From assembly GCA_963815505.1 (NCBI GenBank), contig CAWFGU010000022.1, positions 1 through 64,000 of the forward strand: a stretch of DNA of 64,000 nucleotides. The letters run 5' to 3'. Of this stretch, positions 18,441 through 26,284 are shown piece by piece (position 1 is the first letter of the stretch; the number at the start of each line of letters is the position of its first letter). This stretch comes from CAXBBB01 sp963815505 (GTDB lineage Bacteria; Bacteroidota; Rhodothermia; Rhodothermales; BA12). The position numbers and the translations under genes were made by a program. The notes beneath the pieces are model-generated. The model saw nothing but the letters and a program-made list of their open reading frames with translations. It was not told the origin of the DNA and ran no database searches.

Positions 18441-20555
18441 GTGCCGACGACCAAACTGAAGAAAGAACTGACGCTCTTCGACGTGTACGCGATCAGTACG
18501 GGAGCGATGTTCAGTTCGGGCTTTTTCCTATTGCCCGGCCTCGCGACGGCCAAAGCGGGTCCCGCTGCCGTCCTCGCCTACCTGCTGGCGGGCGTCCTCA
18601 TCCTCCCGGCGATGTTCAGCCAGGCCGAGCTGTCGACGGCGATGCCCAAAGCGGGCGGCACCTACTACTTTCTCGACCGCAGCCTGGGGCCGCTCGCCGG
18701 AACGGTCGGCGGGCTGGGAACATGGCTCGCCCTCGTGCTCAAAAGCGCGTTCGCGCTGATCGGGATGGGCGCCTACCTCTACTTCCTGATCGACGTGCCG
18801 ATCAAGCCGCTGGCGGCCGGACTGACGGTCGCGTTTGCGGTTCTCAACATCGTCGGGGCCAAAGAGACGAGCGGATTGCAACGGCTTCTCGTAGCGGTTC
18901 TGGTCGGCGTGTTGATGTTCTTCGTGGTGCAAGGGCTGGTCGAGGTCGTCTCGCTGGGGTCGGCCAACGTCGAGCGGCAGTTCACGCCGTTCGCCCCGTT
19001 CGGCGGCGGGAGCCTGATCGCGACGATCGGACTGGTGTTCGTCAGCTACGCTGGGCTGACCAAGGTGGCGAGCGTTGCCGAAGAAGTGCAGAACCCGGAT
19101 CGCAATATTCCGCTGGGCATGATGCTCTCGCTCGCCACGGCGACGGCGCTTTACGTGGTCGGAGTCTTCATCCTCGTCGCCGTCCTGGACCCCGCAGAAC
19201 TGCGCAGCGACCTGACGCCCATCGCGACGGCAGCCGAGAGCTTCTTCACGTGGCTGCCCGGGAGCTGGGGCCTCTACCTGATCGTCGTCGCCGCGATCGC
19301 AGCGTTTGCATCGACCGGAAACGCGGGCATTTTGTCAGCGAGCCGCTATCCGATGGCGATGGCGCGCGACCTGCTCGTGTCGCCCCGCCTGTCGGTTCTG
19401 GGCAAGAGCGGCACGCCGACGCTGGCGATCGTCGTGACGGCCATCCTGATGATCGTTGCCATCGTCGCGCTGGACGTGGAGAGCTTGGCCAAGCTGGCGA
19501 GCGCGTTTCAGCTGGTGATCTTTGCCCTGGTCAACGTCGCCGTCTTGGTGATGCGTGAGAGCCACATTCCGTCGTACGTGCCCGGCTACCGCAGCCCGCT
19601 CTACCCGTGGATGCAGATCGCGGGCATCGTCGCGCCGATCGTGCTGATCACGCAGATGGGCGCGCTGGCGCTGGGCCTGACGGGCCTGACAATCCTCCTC
19701 AGCCTGGCATGGTACGCGTACTACGTCCAGCCCAACCCCAATGTGGAGCGTGAGGGCGCTATCTACCACCTGTTCGCTCGTCTCGGCAAGCGCCAATACG
19801 ACGGTCTCGACGAAGAACTACGGACGATCTTGAAGGACAAGGAGATGTCGGATTTCGTGCCGTTCGAGACCTTGGTGACGCAGTCGGTCGTGATCGACGC
19901 CGATGGAGGACGCGACTACGAATCGGTGGTACGTGAGGCGGCGCACGCGCTGGCCGAGCGTATGGGCAGACCGACGGACGAACTAGCCGAGGGGCTGCTC
20001 CACGGCGCCCGATTCGGAGCGACGCCGGTCATCCGAGGCGCTGCGCTTCCGCACCAACGCCTGCCCGGACTGGAGCGCCCGTTCCTCGCGCTCGTTCGCA
20101 GCCGCGACGGACTCGAAGCACCCGCCTACGACCTGGACGTGACCGACGGCGAAGAGGCGACCGGCAAGATATTCGCCGTCTTCGTGCTCGTCAGCCCGAC
20201 CGAACCTCCGGGTCAGCACCTGCGCACGCTGGCCGCGCTGGCGAGCCGGATCGACGAGGACGGGTTCCTCGACGCGTGGCGCGTGGCATCCAACGAACAG
20301 GCGATTCGGGAAACCCTCGTCACCAACGACCGCTACCTCACCCTCGTGCTCGACTCAGGCGGAACGACGGCCAGCTTCATCGGTCGACGCCTGCACGAGT
20401 TGCGTCTTCCCCAAGGCGTGCTCGTCGCCCTCGTCCACCGCGACGGTCAGTCCGTCGTGCCATCGGGCAGTACGCTGCTCGAAGCCGGTGACCGCCTGAC
20501 GATCATCGGCGAGACCGATGGCGTCCGCGAACTCCACGACCGCTTCTTCTCATGA
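18441..20555 (+). CDS. APC-family permease fused to PTS EIIA-like and TrkA-C domains
   Basis: A 704-residue fusion. Residues 1 to about 430 form an amino acid/polyamine permease of the APC superfamily with about 12 membrane segments, starting LTLFDVYAISTGAMFSSGFFLLPGLA. Residues about 470-615 resemble a PTS EIIA type 2 domain, with the candidate phosphorylatable His in ALPHQRLPGL (about 535). The last 75 residues have TrkA-C (RCK-C) features (GRRLHELRLPQGVLVALVHRDG...LLEAGDRLTIIGE). Transport could therefore be gated by phosphorylation or a small ligand; this is inference. The start GTG 18441 was chosen because the longer frame upstream lacks similarity. The acetyltransferase start overlaps its stop (ATGA). 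Confidence 0.85.
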   Translation: MPTTKLKKELTLFDVYAISTGAMFSSGFFLLPGLATAKAGPAAVLAYLLAGVLILPAMFSQAELSTAMPKAGGTYYFLDRSLGPLAGTVGGLGTWLALVLKSAFALIGMGAYLYFLIDVPIKPLAAGLTVAFAVLNIVGAKETSGLQRLLVAVLVGVLMFFVVQGLVEVVSLGSANVERQFTPFAPFGGGSLIATIGLVFVSYAGLTKVASVAEEVQNPDRNIPLGMMLSLATATALYVVGVFILVAVLDPAELRSDLTPIATAAESFFTWLPGSWGLYLIVVAAIAAFASTGNAGILSASRYPMAMARDLLVSPRLSVLGKSGTPTLAIVVTAILMIVAIVALDVESLAKLASAFQLVIFALVNVAVLVMRESHIPSYVPGYRSPLYPWMQIAGIVAPIVLITQMGALALGLTGLTILLSLAWYAYYVQPNPNVEREGAIYHLFARLGKRQYDGLDEELRTILKDKEMSDFVPFETLVTQSVVIDADGGRDYESVVREAAHALAERMGRPTDELAEGLLHGARFGATPVIRGAALPHQRLPGLERPFLALVRSRDGLEAPAYDLDVTDGEEATGKIFAVFVLVSPTEPPGQHLRTLAALASRIDEDGFLDAWRVASNEQAIRETLVTNDRYLTLVLDSGGTTASFIGRRLHELRLPQGVLVALVHRDGQSVVPSGSTLLEAGDRLTIIGETDGVRELHDRFFS

Positions 20556-21034
20556 CCGCCTCAGGCTCGCTCGAACTCCGCACCATTCCGCTAGCCGACC
20601 TGCCCTGGTCCCTGGTGCTCGAAGCCGACCCCGAACGCGCGCACGTCGAGGTATACATCGAGCAGGCCTCACGGTTGGGCGCGTACGCCGGAAACACTGT
20701 TGTGGGCATCGCTATCGTCGAGCTGACAGACGAGGGCATCGCCGAGTTGCACGCCATCGCTACCGAACGCGCGTACCGCAGGCAGGGCGTCGGGCGCTGG
20801 CTGCTCATCAACGCGCGCGAAGAAGCCATCCGATTGGGCGCCCAGACGATGCGCGTGGCGACGGGCAACTCCAGCCTCGACCAGCTCAAGTTTTATCAGC
20901 GCGCAGGCTTCCGCATGGCAAGCATCGACCGAGGCTACTTCGACCGGACGTACGACGCCCCCATCGTCGAAGACGGCATCCGCTGCCGCGACCGCGTCTG
21001 GCTCGACATGCCGCTGCCGCAGGCGCAACAGTAG
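20552..21034 (+). CDS. GNAT-family N-acetyltransferase
   Basis: A 160-residue acetyltransferase with the acetyl-CoA loop in ATERAYRRQGVGRWLLINAREEA (R/Q-x-x-G-x-G/R form) and the later FYQRAGFRM strand. The substrate is unknown. ATG 20552 overlaps the permease stop, so the two are probably translated together. Confidence 0.85.
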   Translation: MTASGSLELRTIPLADLPWSLVLEADPERAHVEVYIEQASRLGAYAGNTVVGIAIVELTDEGIAELHAIATERAYRRQGVGRWLLINAREEAIRLGAQTMRVATGNSSLDQLKFYQRAGFRMASIDRGYFDRTYDAPIVEDGIRCRDRVWLDMPLPQAQQ

Positions 21035-21085
21035 CGCCTTCGCATGGTGCGAACGGCTTGGCGGCGATGTGGGCGCGCTTAAAGT

Positions 21086-21107
21086 AGGCGACCGGCAAAA
21101 CCTGCCG
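21086..21107 (+). promoter_or_regulatory. Conserved upstream block with dyad (candidate enhancer site) of fliM
   Basis: A 22-base block identical at 19 positions to 23225-23246. It contains the dyad CGGCA-AAACC-TGCCG (21093-21107). It sits 65 bases before the GG of the sigma-54 promoter, a typical place for an NtrC/FleQ-type activator to bind. Confidence 0.55.
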
Positions 21108-21169
21108 TCCTGTCGTCCCTTCATTCCCGGCAATCGGCTCGAAATGGGTCGAAATCCCTACGAATGCGA

Positions 21170-21187
21170 CAGGCACCGCGTTTGCCT
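21170..21187 (+). promoter_or_regulatory. Sigma-54 promoter of fliMN
   Basis: The -24/-12 element AGGCACCGCGTTTGCCTG has GG (21172-21173) and GC (21184-21185) separated by exactly 10 bases, as RpoN requires. Its last 17 bases (GGCACCGCGTTTGCCTG) are identical to the element before fliO. It lies 45 bases before the fliM ATG. Confidence 0.75.
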
Positions 21188-21228
21188 GAGAGACTGGACA
21201 CCCCACCTCGCCTACCGGCTCCGTGTCC

Positions 21229-22255
21229 ATGAAGCAGCTTTCCCAGAACGAAATCGACCTGCTGCTCGATGTGCGCAGCCAGATGGACGACGCGCCGGGC
21301 GGCTACGATTTAGAGGCGCTCGAGGGACTCATGCAGCGCGAGGCTGAGCGCCACGTCCTGCCCTACAACTTCAAGCGCCCGCGTCTGTTTTCGCAGGACC
21401 AGATGCGCGTGCTCACCTACGTACACGAGTCGTTCGCGCGCGACTTCTCGGTCTTCCTATCGGCCCAGCTGCGCACCATCGTCGACATCGGGCTGACGGC
21501 GGTCGACCAGGTGATGTACTCGGAATACGTGATGTCGAGCGCGCCGCCATCGGCCATCTACGTCGCCGAGGAGACGAATCTGAATCACAAGATCGTGTTC
21601 GAGTTCGACCCGCGGCTGGTCGTGTTCACCATCGAAAAACTGTTCGGCGGGCAAGGGACGTTTCTCGAAGAAGGCGCGCGAGGTGAGCCAGATCGAGCGG
21701 CGCATCATGAGCAAGGTGATGAACCGCTGCTTCGGCGAACTCGAAAAGGCGTGGCGCCAGGCCCAAGAGGTCAAGTTCGAGGAAGTCGCCTTCGAGACCA
21801 ACGCCGAGTTCGTCCAGATCATTCCGGCTGTCGAACCTGCACTGGTTTGCACGTTCGAAGTGACCGTTTACGAGCACAAGTCGTTTCTCAACCTGTGTTA
21901 CCCCTACCTGCTGCTCGAAAAGATGCTCGGCCGCGCAGGCCTCAAGCAGTGGATCAGCGGCAACTCGGCGCCGGTCCCACCCGAGCATCGCGAGCGATAC
22001 GAAAACGAGTTGCGCAAAGTCGCCGTCGAACTGCGCGCCGTCTTAGGCCAGGCGATGGTCTCGCTCCACGACGTGAGCGACCTGCAGCCCGGCGACGTGA
22101 TCCCGCTCGGCCGCGCCGTCGACGATCCGATCCAGGTGTTCGCAGGCGAAGGACGCAAATTCTCGGCGCTGCCCGGACGCTCGGGCAAGCGCCACGCCTT
22201 GCGCATCCTCGACACGATAGCGCCCTCCCCCCAGTTTTCGGACTCCGACGATTAG
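21229..22255 (+). CDS. fliM: Flagellar motor switch protein FliM (one frame break)
   Basis: A switch-complex protein that binds CheY-P. It starts at ATG 21229 with the CheY-binding-type segment MKQLSQNEIDLLLD. The middle domain follows (YNFKRPRLFSQDQMRVLTYVHESFARDFSVFLSAQLR) and then the FliN-like C-terminal domain (VAVELRAVLGQAMVSLHDVSDLQPGDVIPLGR). The frame breaks near 21672: one extra G in CTCGAAGAAGGCGCGC, after which the protein continues AREVSQIERRIMSKVMNR. fliN starts on the base after its stop. Confidence 0.9.
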
Positions 22256-23098
22256 ATGAACGCCACGCACACTTCCCTCGACGCCGTCAAAGGCGTCCTC
22301 GCGACGCTGCTCAGCAGCGGCACGCTCTCGGCCGAGCCACCCGCCGAGCAGGCCACGCATCAGAGCCTGCTCGACACGTCGGGCGACATGCTCACGTTTC
22401 AGGCCGTCACGCCTCAACTCAGCGTCGGTCTGTGGCTGGATGCGGGCTGGCTGTCGGCGTGTAGCCAGGCGATGCTCGGGATGCCGATGGAGATCGGCGA
22501 GGAAGGCGCGGACGATTTGATGCGCGAGGTGCTCGCACAGATCTATGGCGCCGTCCGGTCGGCCAACGCCGAGCTCAAACTGCCTGAACTGCGCTTCGAC
22601 GTGGTGACCGATCCACGCGACGTGCACCTGCCCGAGACGACACACCTGACGCGTTTCGCACTGGCGATGGGCGAGGAAACGCTCGACGGCCTGCTCCTCG
22701 TTGACGCCCCGACGGCACGGCAAACGCAGCAGAAACGCCAGCAAAAGCAGCAAGCCGAAGTGGCATCGCCCGTCGAGGTAGCCCGGCCCGACTTCCCCGA
22801 CGTGGGCGGCGACAGCTTCGACGCCAGCGCGACCGTCGGCGCCAACTTCAACATGCTGGTCGACGTAGACCTCGAGGTGATCGTCGAGCTGGGCCGCCGA
22901 AAACTCCCGCTCGCCGACGTGCTGCGCCTCACGACCGGCAGCGTGATCGAACTCGACAAACTGATGGGCGAGCCGCTCGACATCTACGCCAACGGCAAGC
23001 TGATCGCCGAGGGCGAGGCCGTCGTGATCGACGAGCAGTTCGGCGTCCGCGTGACCAGCATCGTCAACAAGCGCAGGCGCGACAAGGTGTTCATTTGA
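22256..23098 (+). CDS. fliN: Flagellar motor switch protein FliN/FliY
   Basis: A 280-residue protein, longer than plain FliN. The first 160 residues resemble a CheC/FliY-type or degenerate N-terminal region (LMREVLAQIYGAVRSANAELKLPEL). A Gln-rich linker (about 160-175) precedes the C-terminal FliN domain, NFNMLVDVDLEVIVELGRRKLPLADVLRLTTGSVIELDKLMGEPLDIYANGKLIAEGEAVV. ATG 22256 follows the fliM stop directly. There is no frame break. Confidence 0.92.
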   Translation: MNATHTSLDAVKGVLATLLSSGTLSAEPPAEQATHQSLLDTSGDMLTFQAVTPQLSVGLWLDAGWLSACSQAMLGMPMEIGEEGADDLMREVLAQIYGAVRSANAELKLPELRFDVVTDPRDVHLPETTHLTRFALAMGEETLDGLLLVDAPTARQTQQKRQQKQQAEVASPVEVARPDFPDVGGDSFDASATVGANFNMLVDVDLEVIVELGRRKLPLADVLRLTTGSVIELDKLMGEPLDIYANGKLIAEGEAVVIDEQFGVRVTSIVNKRRRDKVFI

Positions 23099-23224
23099 CC
23101 CACGCGCACGCCTCCCCGGCAAGCTGCGCGGAGTGCACCATTGGCACGTAAGGGCGATTCACGAATGGCCCTCAAGTGGAGTCAGACGAGGGTGAGACCT
23201 GGTAGGCCTCGCCGCCTCGCGTAG

Positions 23225-23246
23225 AGGCGAAAGGCAAAACGTGCCG
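23225..23246 (+). promoter_or_regulatory. Conserved upstream block with dyad (candidate enhancer site) of fliO
   Basis: This is the second copy of the 22-base block at 21086, with the dyad GGCA-AAACG-TGCC (23233-23245). It lies 55 bases before the GG of its sigma-54 promoter, exactly 10 bases closer than at fliM, which keeps the same helical face. Confidence 0.55.
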
Positions 23247-23298
23247 CTCCCGAGCCGAGCAGACACCGCAGATCGTCGTCTGACGCCGGTTTGAGGTC

Positions 23299-23317
23299 GA
23301 GGCACCGCGTTTGCCTG
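23299..23317 (+). promoter_or_regulatory. Sigma-54 promoter of fliOPQR
   Basis: GGCACCGCGTTTGCCTG: GG (23301-23302) and GC (23313-23314) have the strict 10-base spacing, and the 17-base core is identical to the fliM element. It lies 35 bases before the fliO ATG, in the 249-base gap after fliN. Confidence 0.75.
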
Positions 23318-23347
23318 CAGGGAGAGCGTCACCCGCTTTCCTCCTGC

Positions 23348-24013
23348 ATGTCCGTCCTCTCCCCTGCTCCTCGCGTCGAAGCGGGTCGTGCTCTCCGCCG
23401 TGCCGGGTGGTGCGCGCTCGCCCTAGTCGTACTGTGGGGCGCTTCGCAGTTCATCCCATCGCCTCCGGCCGCTCGGGCGCAGTCTGTTCAGCAGGCTACA
23501 CCGGACCGGGCTACGGGCGCTGACTTGTTCGCGGACGGAGCGGCTGTAGACCGCACGCAGCGTGCCGACCTGGACGCCGGAACCGTGGCGCGCAGCGAAC
23601 CGCTCGGACGCAGCGACCGGGCGACCCCGTGGGGACGCTTCACCATCGTCGCGCTTTTGCTCGGTGGCGGGGCATGGTGGGCCGTTCGTCTCAAACGGCA
23701 GCGCGATGACGGTACGCTTGCCGCCGACTCGGCCTCGTCGCTGCGTACGCTGGGCAACCTGACGCTGGCGCCCGGGCAGACCGTTCACCTGGTTGCGGTC
23801 GGGCCGGACGTGCTCGTCGTTGGGCAGAATGCAGGCGGTTTGACAACGCTGGCTCGGTATTCGAAAGCGGATTTCGACGCATCATCATCCTCGGGCGACG
23901 GCACCGCCTATCCGACCGAAGCACCCACGTCGTCGCCTGCCGCTTCGTTTGCCGATGTGCTCGGCGGCTACGGCATCCGTCTCCCCGGCTCGCAATCTGG
24001 GGCGCATTCGTGA
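23348..24013 (+). CDS. fliO: Flagellar biosynthetic protein FliO
   Basis: A 221-residue FliO-like protein that assists assembly of the FliP ring. It has an N-terminal hydrophobic segment (CALALVVLWGASQFI), a second membrane helix (FTIVALLLGGGAWWAVRLK) and the FliO domain, LRTLGNLTLAPGQTVHLVAVGPDVLVVGQNAGGLTTL. ATG 23348 was chosen because it lies 35 bases after the sigma-54 element. The stop overlaps the fliP GTG start (GTGA). Confidence 0.82.
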   Translation: MSVLSPAPRVEAGRALRRAGWCALALVVLWGASQFIPSPPAARAQSVQQATPDRATGADLFADGAAVDRTQRADLDAGTVARSEPLGRSDRATPWGRFTIVALLLGGGAWWAVRLKRQRDDGTLAADSASSLRTLGNLTLAPGQTVHLVAVGPDVLVVGQNAGGLTTLARYSKADFDASSSSGDGTAYPTEAPTSSPAASFADVLGGYGIRLPGSQSGAHS

Positions 24014-24816
24014 GCCGGTTTCTCGCCCTGCTGCTGATCGGTCTCGCGTTCGCCGCGCCGGTCCACGCTCAGCGCTCAGCCCAGGGCCAGCAGGCGCAGG
24101 CGCTTCCGTCGCTCGCGCCCCAGACGCAGCCGGTCCAGCCCAGCAGCGGCCTGCCCGACATCAGCCTGGTCGGCCAGGAGGACGGTTACGCGCTGCCGAT
24201 CCAGCTTCTGCTCACGCTGACCGTCCTGACGCTGGCGCCGTCGATCATCATCCTGATGACCTCGTTCACACGCCTCGTGATCGTCTTCGGGCTGCTGCGG
24301 ACGGCGCTCGGGATGCAAGGGTCTCCGCCGAACCAGGTGATCGTAGGCCTGTCGCTGTTCCTGACGGTCTTCATCATGTACCAGCCGCTCAACACGATCA
24401 ACGAGCAGGCGCTCCAGCCCTACCTCGACGGCGAGATCACCCAAACGATCGCATTCGAGCGCGCCGCCGGGCCGATCCGCGGCTTCATGCTGGGCCAGGT
24501 GCGGCAGAAAGACCTGATGCTGTTCATGGACCTGTCGGGCACGACGCAGTACGCGAGTGCCGACGACGTGCCGCTCCACGTGCTCGTGCCCGCATTCGTA
24601 ATCAGCGAGTTGCGCGTGGCCTTCCAGATCGGGTTCATGCTGTTCCTTCCGTTCGTCGTCGTCGACCTGCTCGTGTCGTCCGTCCTGATGTCGATGGGCA
24701 TGATGATGCTTCCGCCGATCATGATCTCGCTGCCGATCAAGCTGCTGCTGTTCGTGCTGACCGATGGGTGGTACCTGATCGTAGAATCCGTCGTGAGCGG
24801 CTACCTGCTGACGTAA
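24010..24816 (+). CDS. fliP: Flagellar export gate protein FliP
   Basis: A 268-residue core protein of the flagellar type III export gate. It has a cleavable signal peptide (FLALLLIGLAFAAPVHA), then the FliP signatures LAPSIIILMTSFTRLVIVFGLLRTALGMQ and PAFVISELRVAFQIGFMLFLPFVVVDLLVSSVLMSMGMMML. The GTG start at 24010 overlaps the fliO stop. The gene is intact. Confidence 0.96.
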   Translation: MSRFLALLLIGLAFAAPVHAQRSAQGQQAQALPSLAPQTQPVQPSSGLPDISLVGQEDGYALPIQLLLTLTVLTLAPSIIILMTSFTRLVIVFGLLRTALGMQGSPPNQVIVGLSLFLTVFIMYQPLNTINEQALQPYLDGEITQTIAFERAAGPIRGFMLGQVRQKDLMLFMDLSGTTQYASADDVPLHVLVPAFVISELRVAFQIGFMLFLPFVVVDLLVSSVLMSMGMMMLPPIMISLPIKLLLFVLTDGWYLIVESVVSGYLLT

Positions 24817-24879
24817 CTGCCACTGTCCCCGTCCCCACATACTTCCGCAAGCCAGCAGCCCGGCACCACTCCTTCCAAC

Positions 24880-25024
24880 TATCATCTCGAGGCCGCAGGC
24901 CGTGGCGATCTCCAACGCCCGCAGCCTTCCTCAACCTTAGCCCCTTGCTTCCCGTCGCAGCATGCTGTGACGCTACAATCGCATCATCCCCTGCGCTTGC
25001 CCCGGGCGACGCGCGGCGTCGCCC
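24880..25024. repeat. Repeat-like, palindrome-bearing gap between fliP and fliQ
   Basis: fliP and fliQ are normally adjacent but here are 224 bases apart. The gap holds a perfect 9-bp palindrome, GGGCGACGC-GCG-GCGTCGCCC (25004-25024). It also holds a stretch (24880-24913, ATCATCTCGAGG...CGTGGCGATCTCC) that resembles the common class of dispersed GTCATnnnGAGG...GTGGCGATC repeats. No ORF in the gap looks real. Confidence 0.4.
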
Positions 25025-25040
25025 CTACACATTTTCTGAT

Positions 25041-25310
25041 ATGAACTCTGACGTTGCGCTCTTCTGGGTCCAGGAAGCCCTGGTGCTCACACTGACGGTT
25101 GCCGCGCCGATCCTGGGCGTGGCACTCATCATCGGACTGGCCGTCAGCATCTTGCAGGCGATCACGTCCGTTCAGGAGATGACGCTGAGCTTCATTCCCA
25201 AGATTCTGGGCGCCGCGCTGATCCTGATCCTGCTGACCCCGTGGATGCTCGAGATGCTGGGCGACTTCATGTACAGCGCGTTCGCCTACATCCCGTCGGT
25301 CAGCCGCTGA
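25041..25310 (+). CDS. fliQ: Flagellar export gate protein FliQ
   Basis: An 89-residue protein with two membrane helices. Family pattern: LFWVQEALVLTLTVAAPILGVALIIGLAVSILQAITSVQEMTLSFIPK, then LTPWMLEMLGDF. The start is ATG 25041. fliR follows after 10 bases. Intact. Confidence 0.95.
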   Translation: MNSDVALFWVQEALVLTLTVAAPILGVALIIGLAVSILQAITSVQEMTLSFIPKILGAALILILLTPWMLEMLGDFMYSAFAYIPSVSR

Positions 25311-25320
25311 CGCGCCCGCG

Positions 25321-26092
25321 ATGGAGTTGATCTCGCCACTCTATGTCCTCTCGGTTCTGCTCGTGTTCGTGCGCGTGGGCGGCGTGCTCATGGCGGCGCC
25401 GATCTTCGGGCAGAGCGGCATTCCGGTCCAACTCCGGGTCTTGCTCGGCACGCTGCTGGCCTACTCGCTCGTCCACATGGCCGGGCCGATGCCCGACTGG
25501 GTCCTGCATCCGGTCGGCTTCGTCGTGGCGGTTCTGATGGAAGCGGCGACCGGACTGACGATCGGGTTCGCGGCAAAGTTCGTGACCTACGTGCTCCAAG
25601 TCGCCGCCGAGGTGATGGGGTTTCAGATGGGCCTGACGATGTCCCAAGCCTTCAATCCGATCAGCGGGCACACCGAAAATGCCATCGGACGGCTCGTCAG
25701 CTCGCTGTTCATGTTGCTGTTCCTGCTCTTCGACGGACACCACCACGTCATCGAAGCGCTCGCCCTCTCGTTCCGCGCGATTCCCCTGGCGACCGCCGGA
25801 GTCGCCGCCGCCGGGACCGCTGCTGCTGTCGTGGATGGGCATGCTGTTCGAGACCGCCGTCCGCCTGGCCGCGCCGTTCATGGTGACGCTGTTCACCGTC
25901 GACCTGGTCCTGGCCGTCTACGCCCGCACGTCTCCGCAAGCCGACGTGTTCTCTCTTTCGTTCGTGCTCAAGCTGGGCGTCGGGATGGTGCTGCTGATCC
26001 TCGTGATCCCCAAACTCGGCCCCGACATGGCCGTCCTCGTCGATCTGGCACGCAGCTACACCCGCGACATGGTCGGCGCGCTGGCGGGGTGA
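25321..26092 (+). CDS. fliR: Flagellar export gate protein FliR (one frame break)
   Basis: An integral membrane export-gate protein. The first part (RVGGVLMAAPIFGQSGIPVQLRVLLGTLLAYS...GFQMGLTMSQAFNP) and the last part (SWMGMLFETAVRLAAPFMVTLFTVDLVLAVYARTSPQADVFSLSFVLKLGVGMVLLILVIPKL) are both typical. They lie in different frames, joined by one extra base near 25800-25820. Total length, about 256 residues, is normal for FliR. The final 166 bases of the gene are repeated at 30004-30169. Confidence 0.88.
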
Positions 26093-26096
26093 CTGC
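25931..26096 (+). repeat. Direct repeat, copy 1 (3' end of fliR)
   Basis: This segment matches 30004-30169 at 165 of 166 bases (the only difference is at 26086/30159) and ends 4 bases after the fliR stop. The two copies flank about 3.9 kb of accessory DNA. Confidence 0.9.
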
Positions 26097-26152
26097 ACCC
26101 TTCGACGTATTGAACTGATGGACCTCTCGTAGCGGAGCACGCCTAAAGTTGT

Positions 26153-26173
26153 GCGGTAGCTTGGTGCTACCGC
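26153..26173 (+). terminator. Hairpin downstream of fliR
   Basis: GCGGTAGC-TTGGT-GCTACCGC is a perfect 8-bp stem with a 5-base loop. No clear T-run follows, so terminator function is uncertain. Confidence 0.35.
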
Positions 26174-26284
26174 CCCCAAGCTGTAACATACCAGTCTGTT
26201 ACTGAAATCTTAGTCCTCCTCTGACTCGGATCGCCCTCATCACGAGCCAATACGGAATCGGTCCGGCTCTCCTTCCCCCATCCC

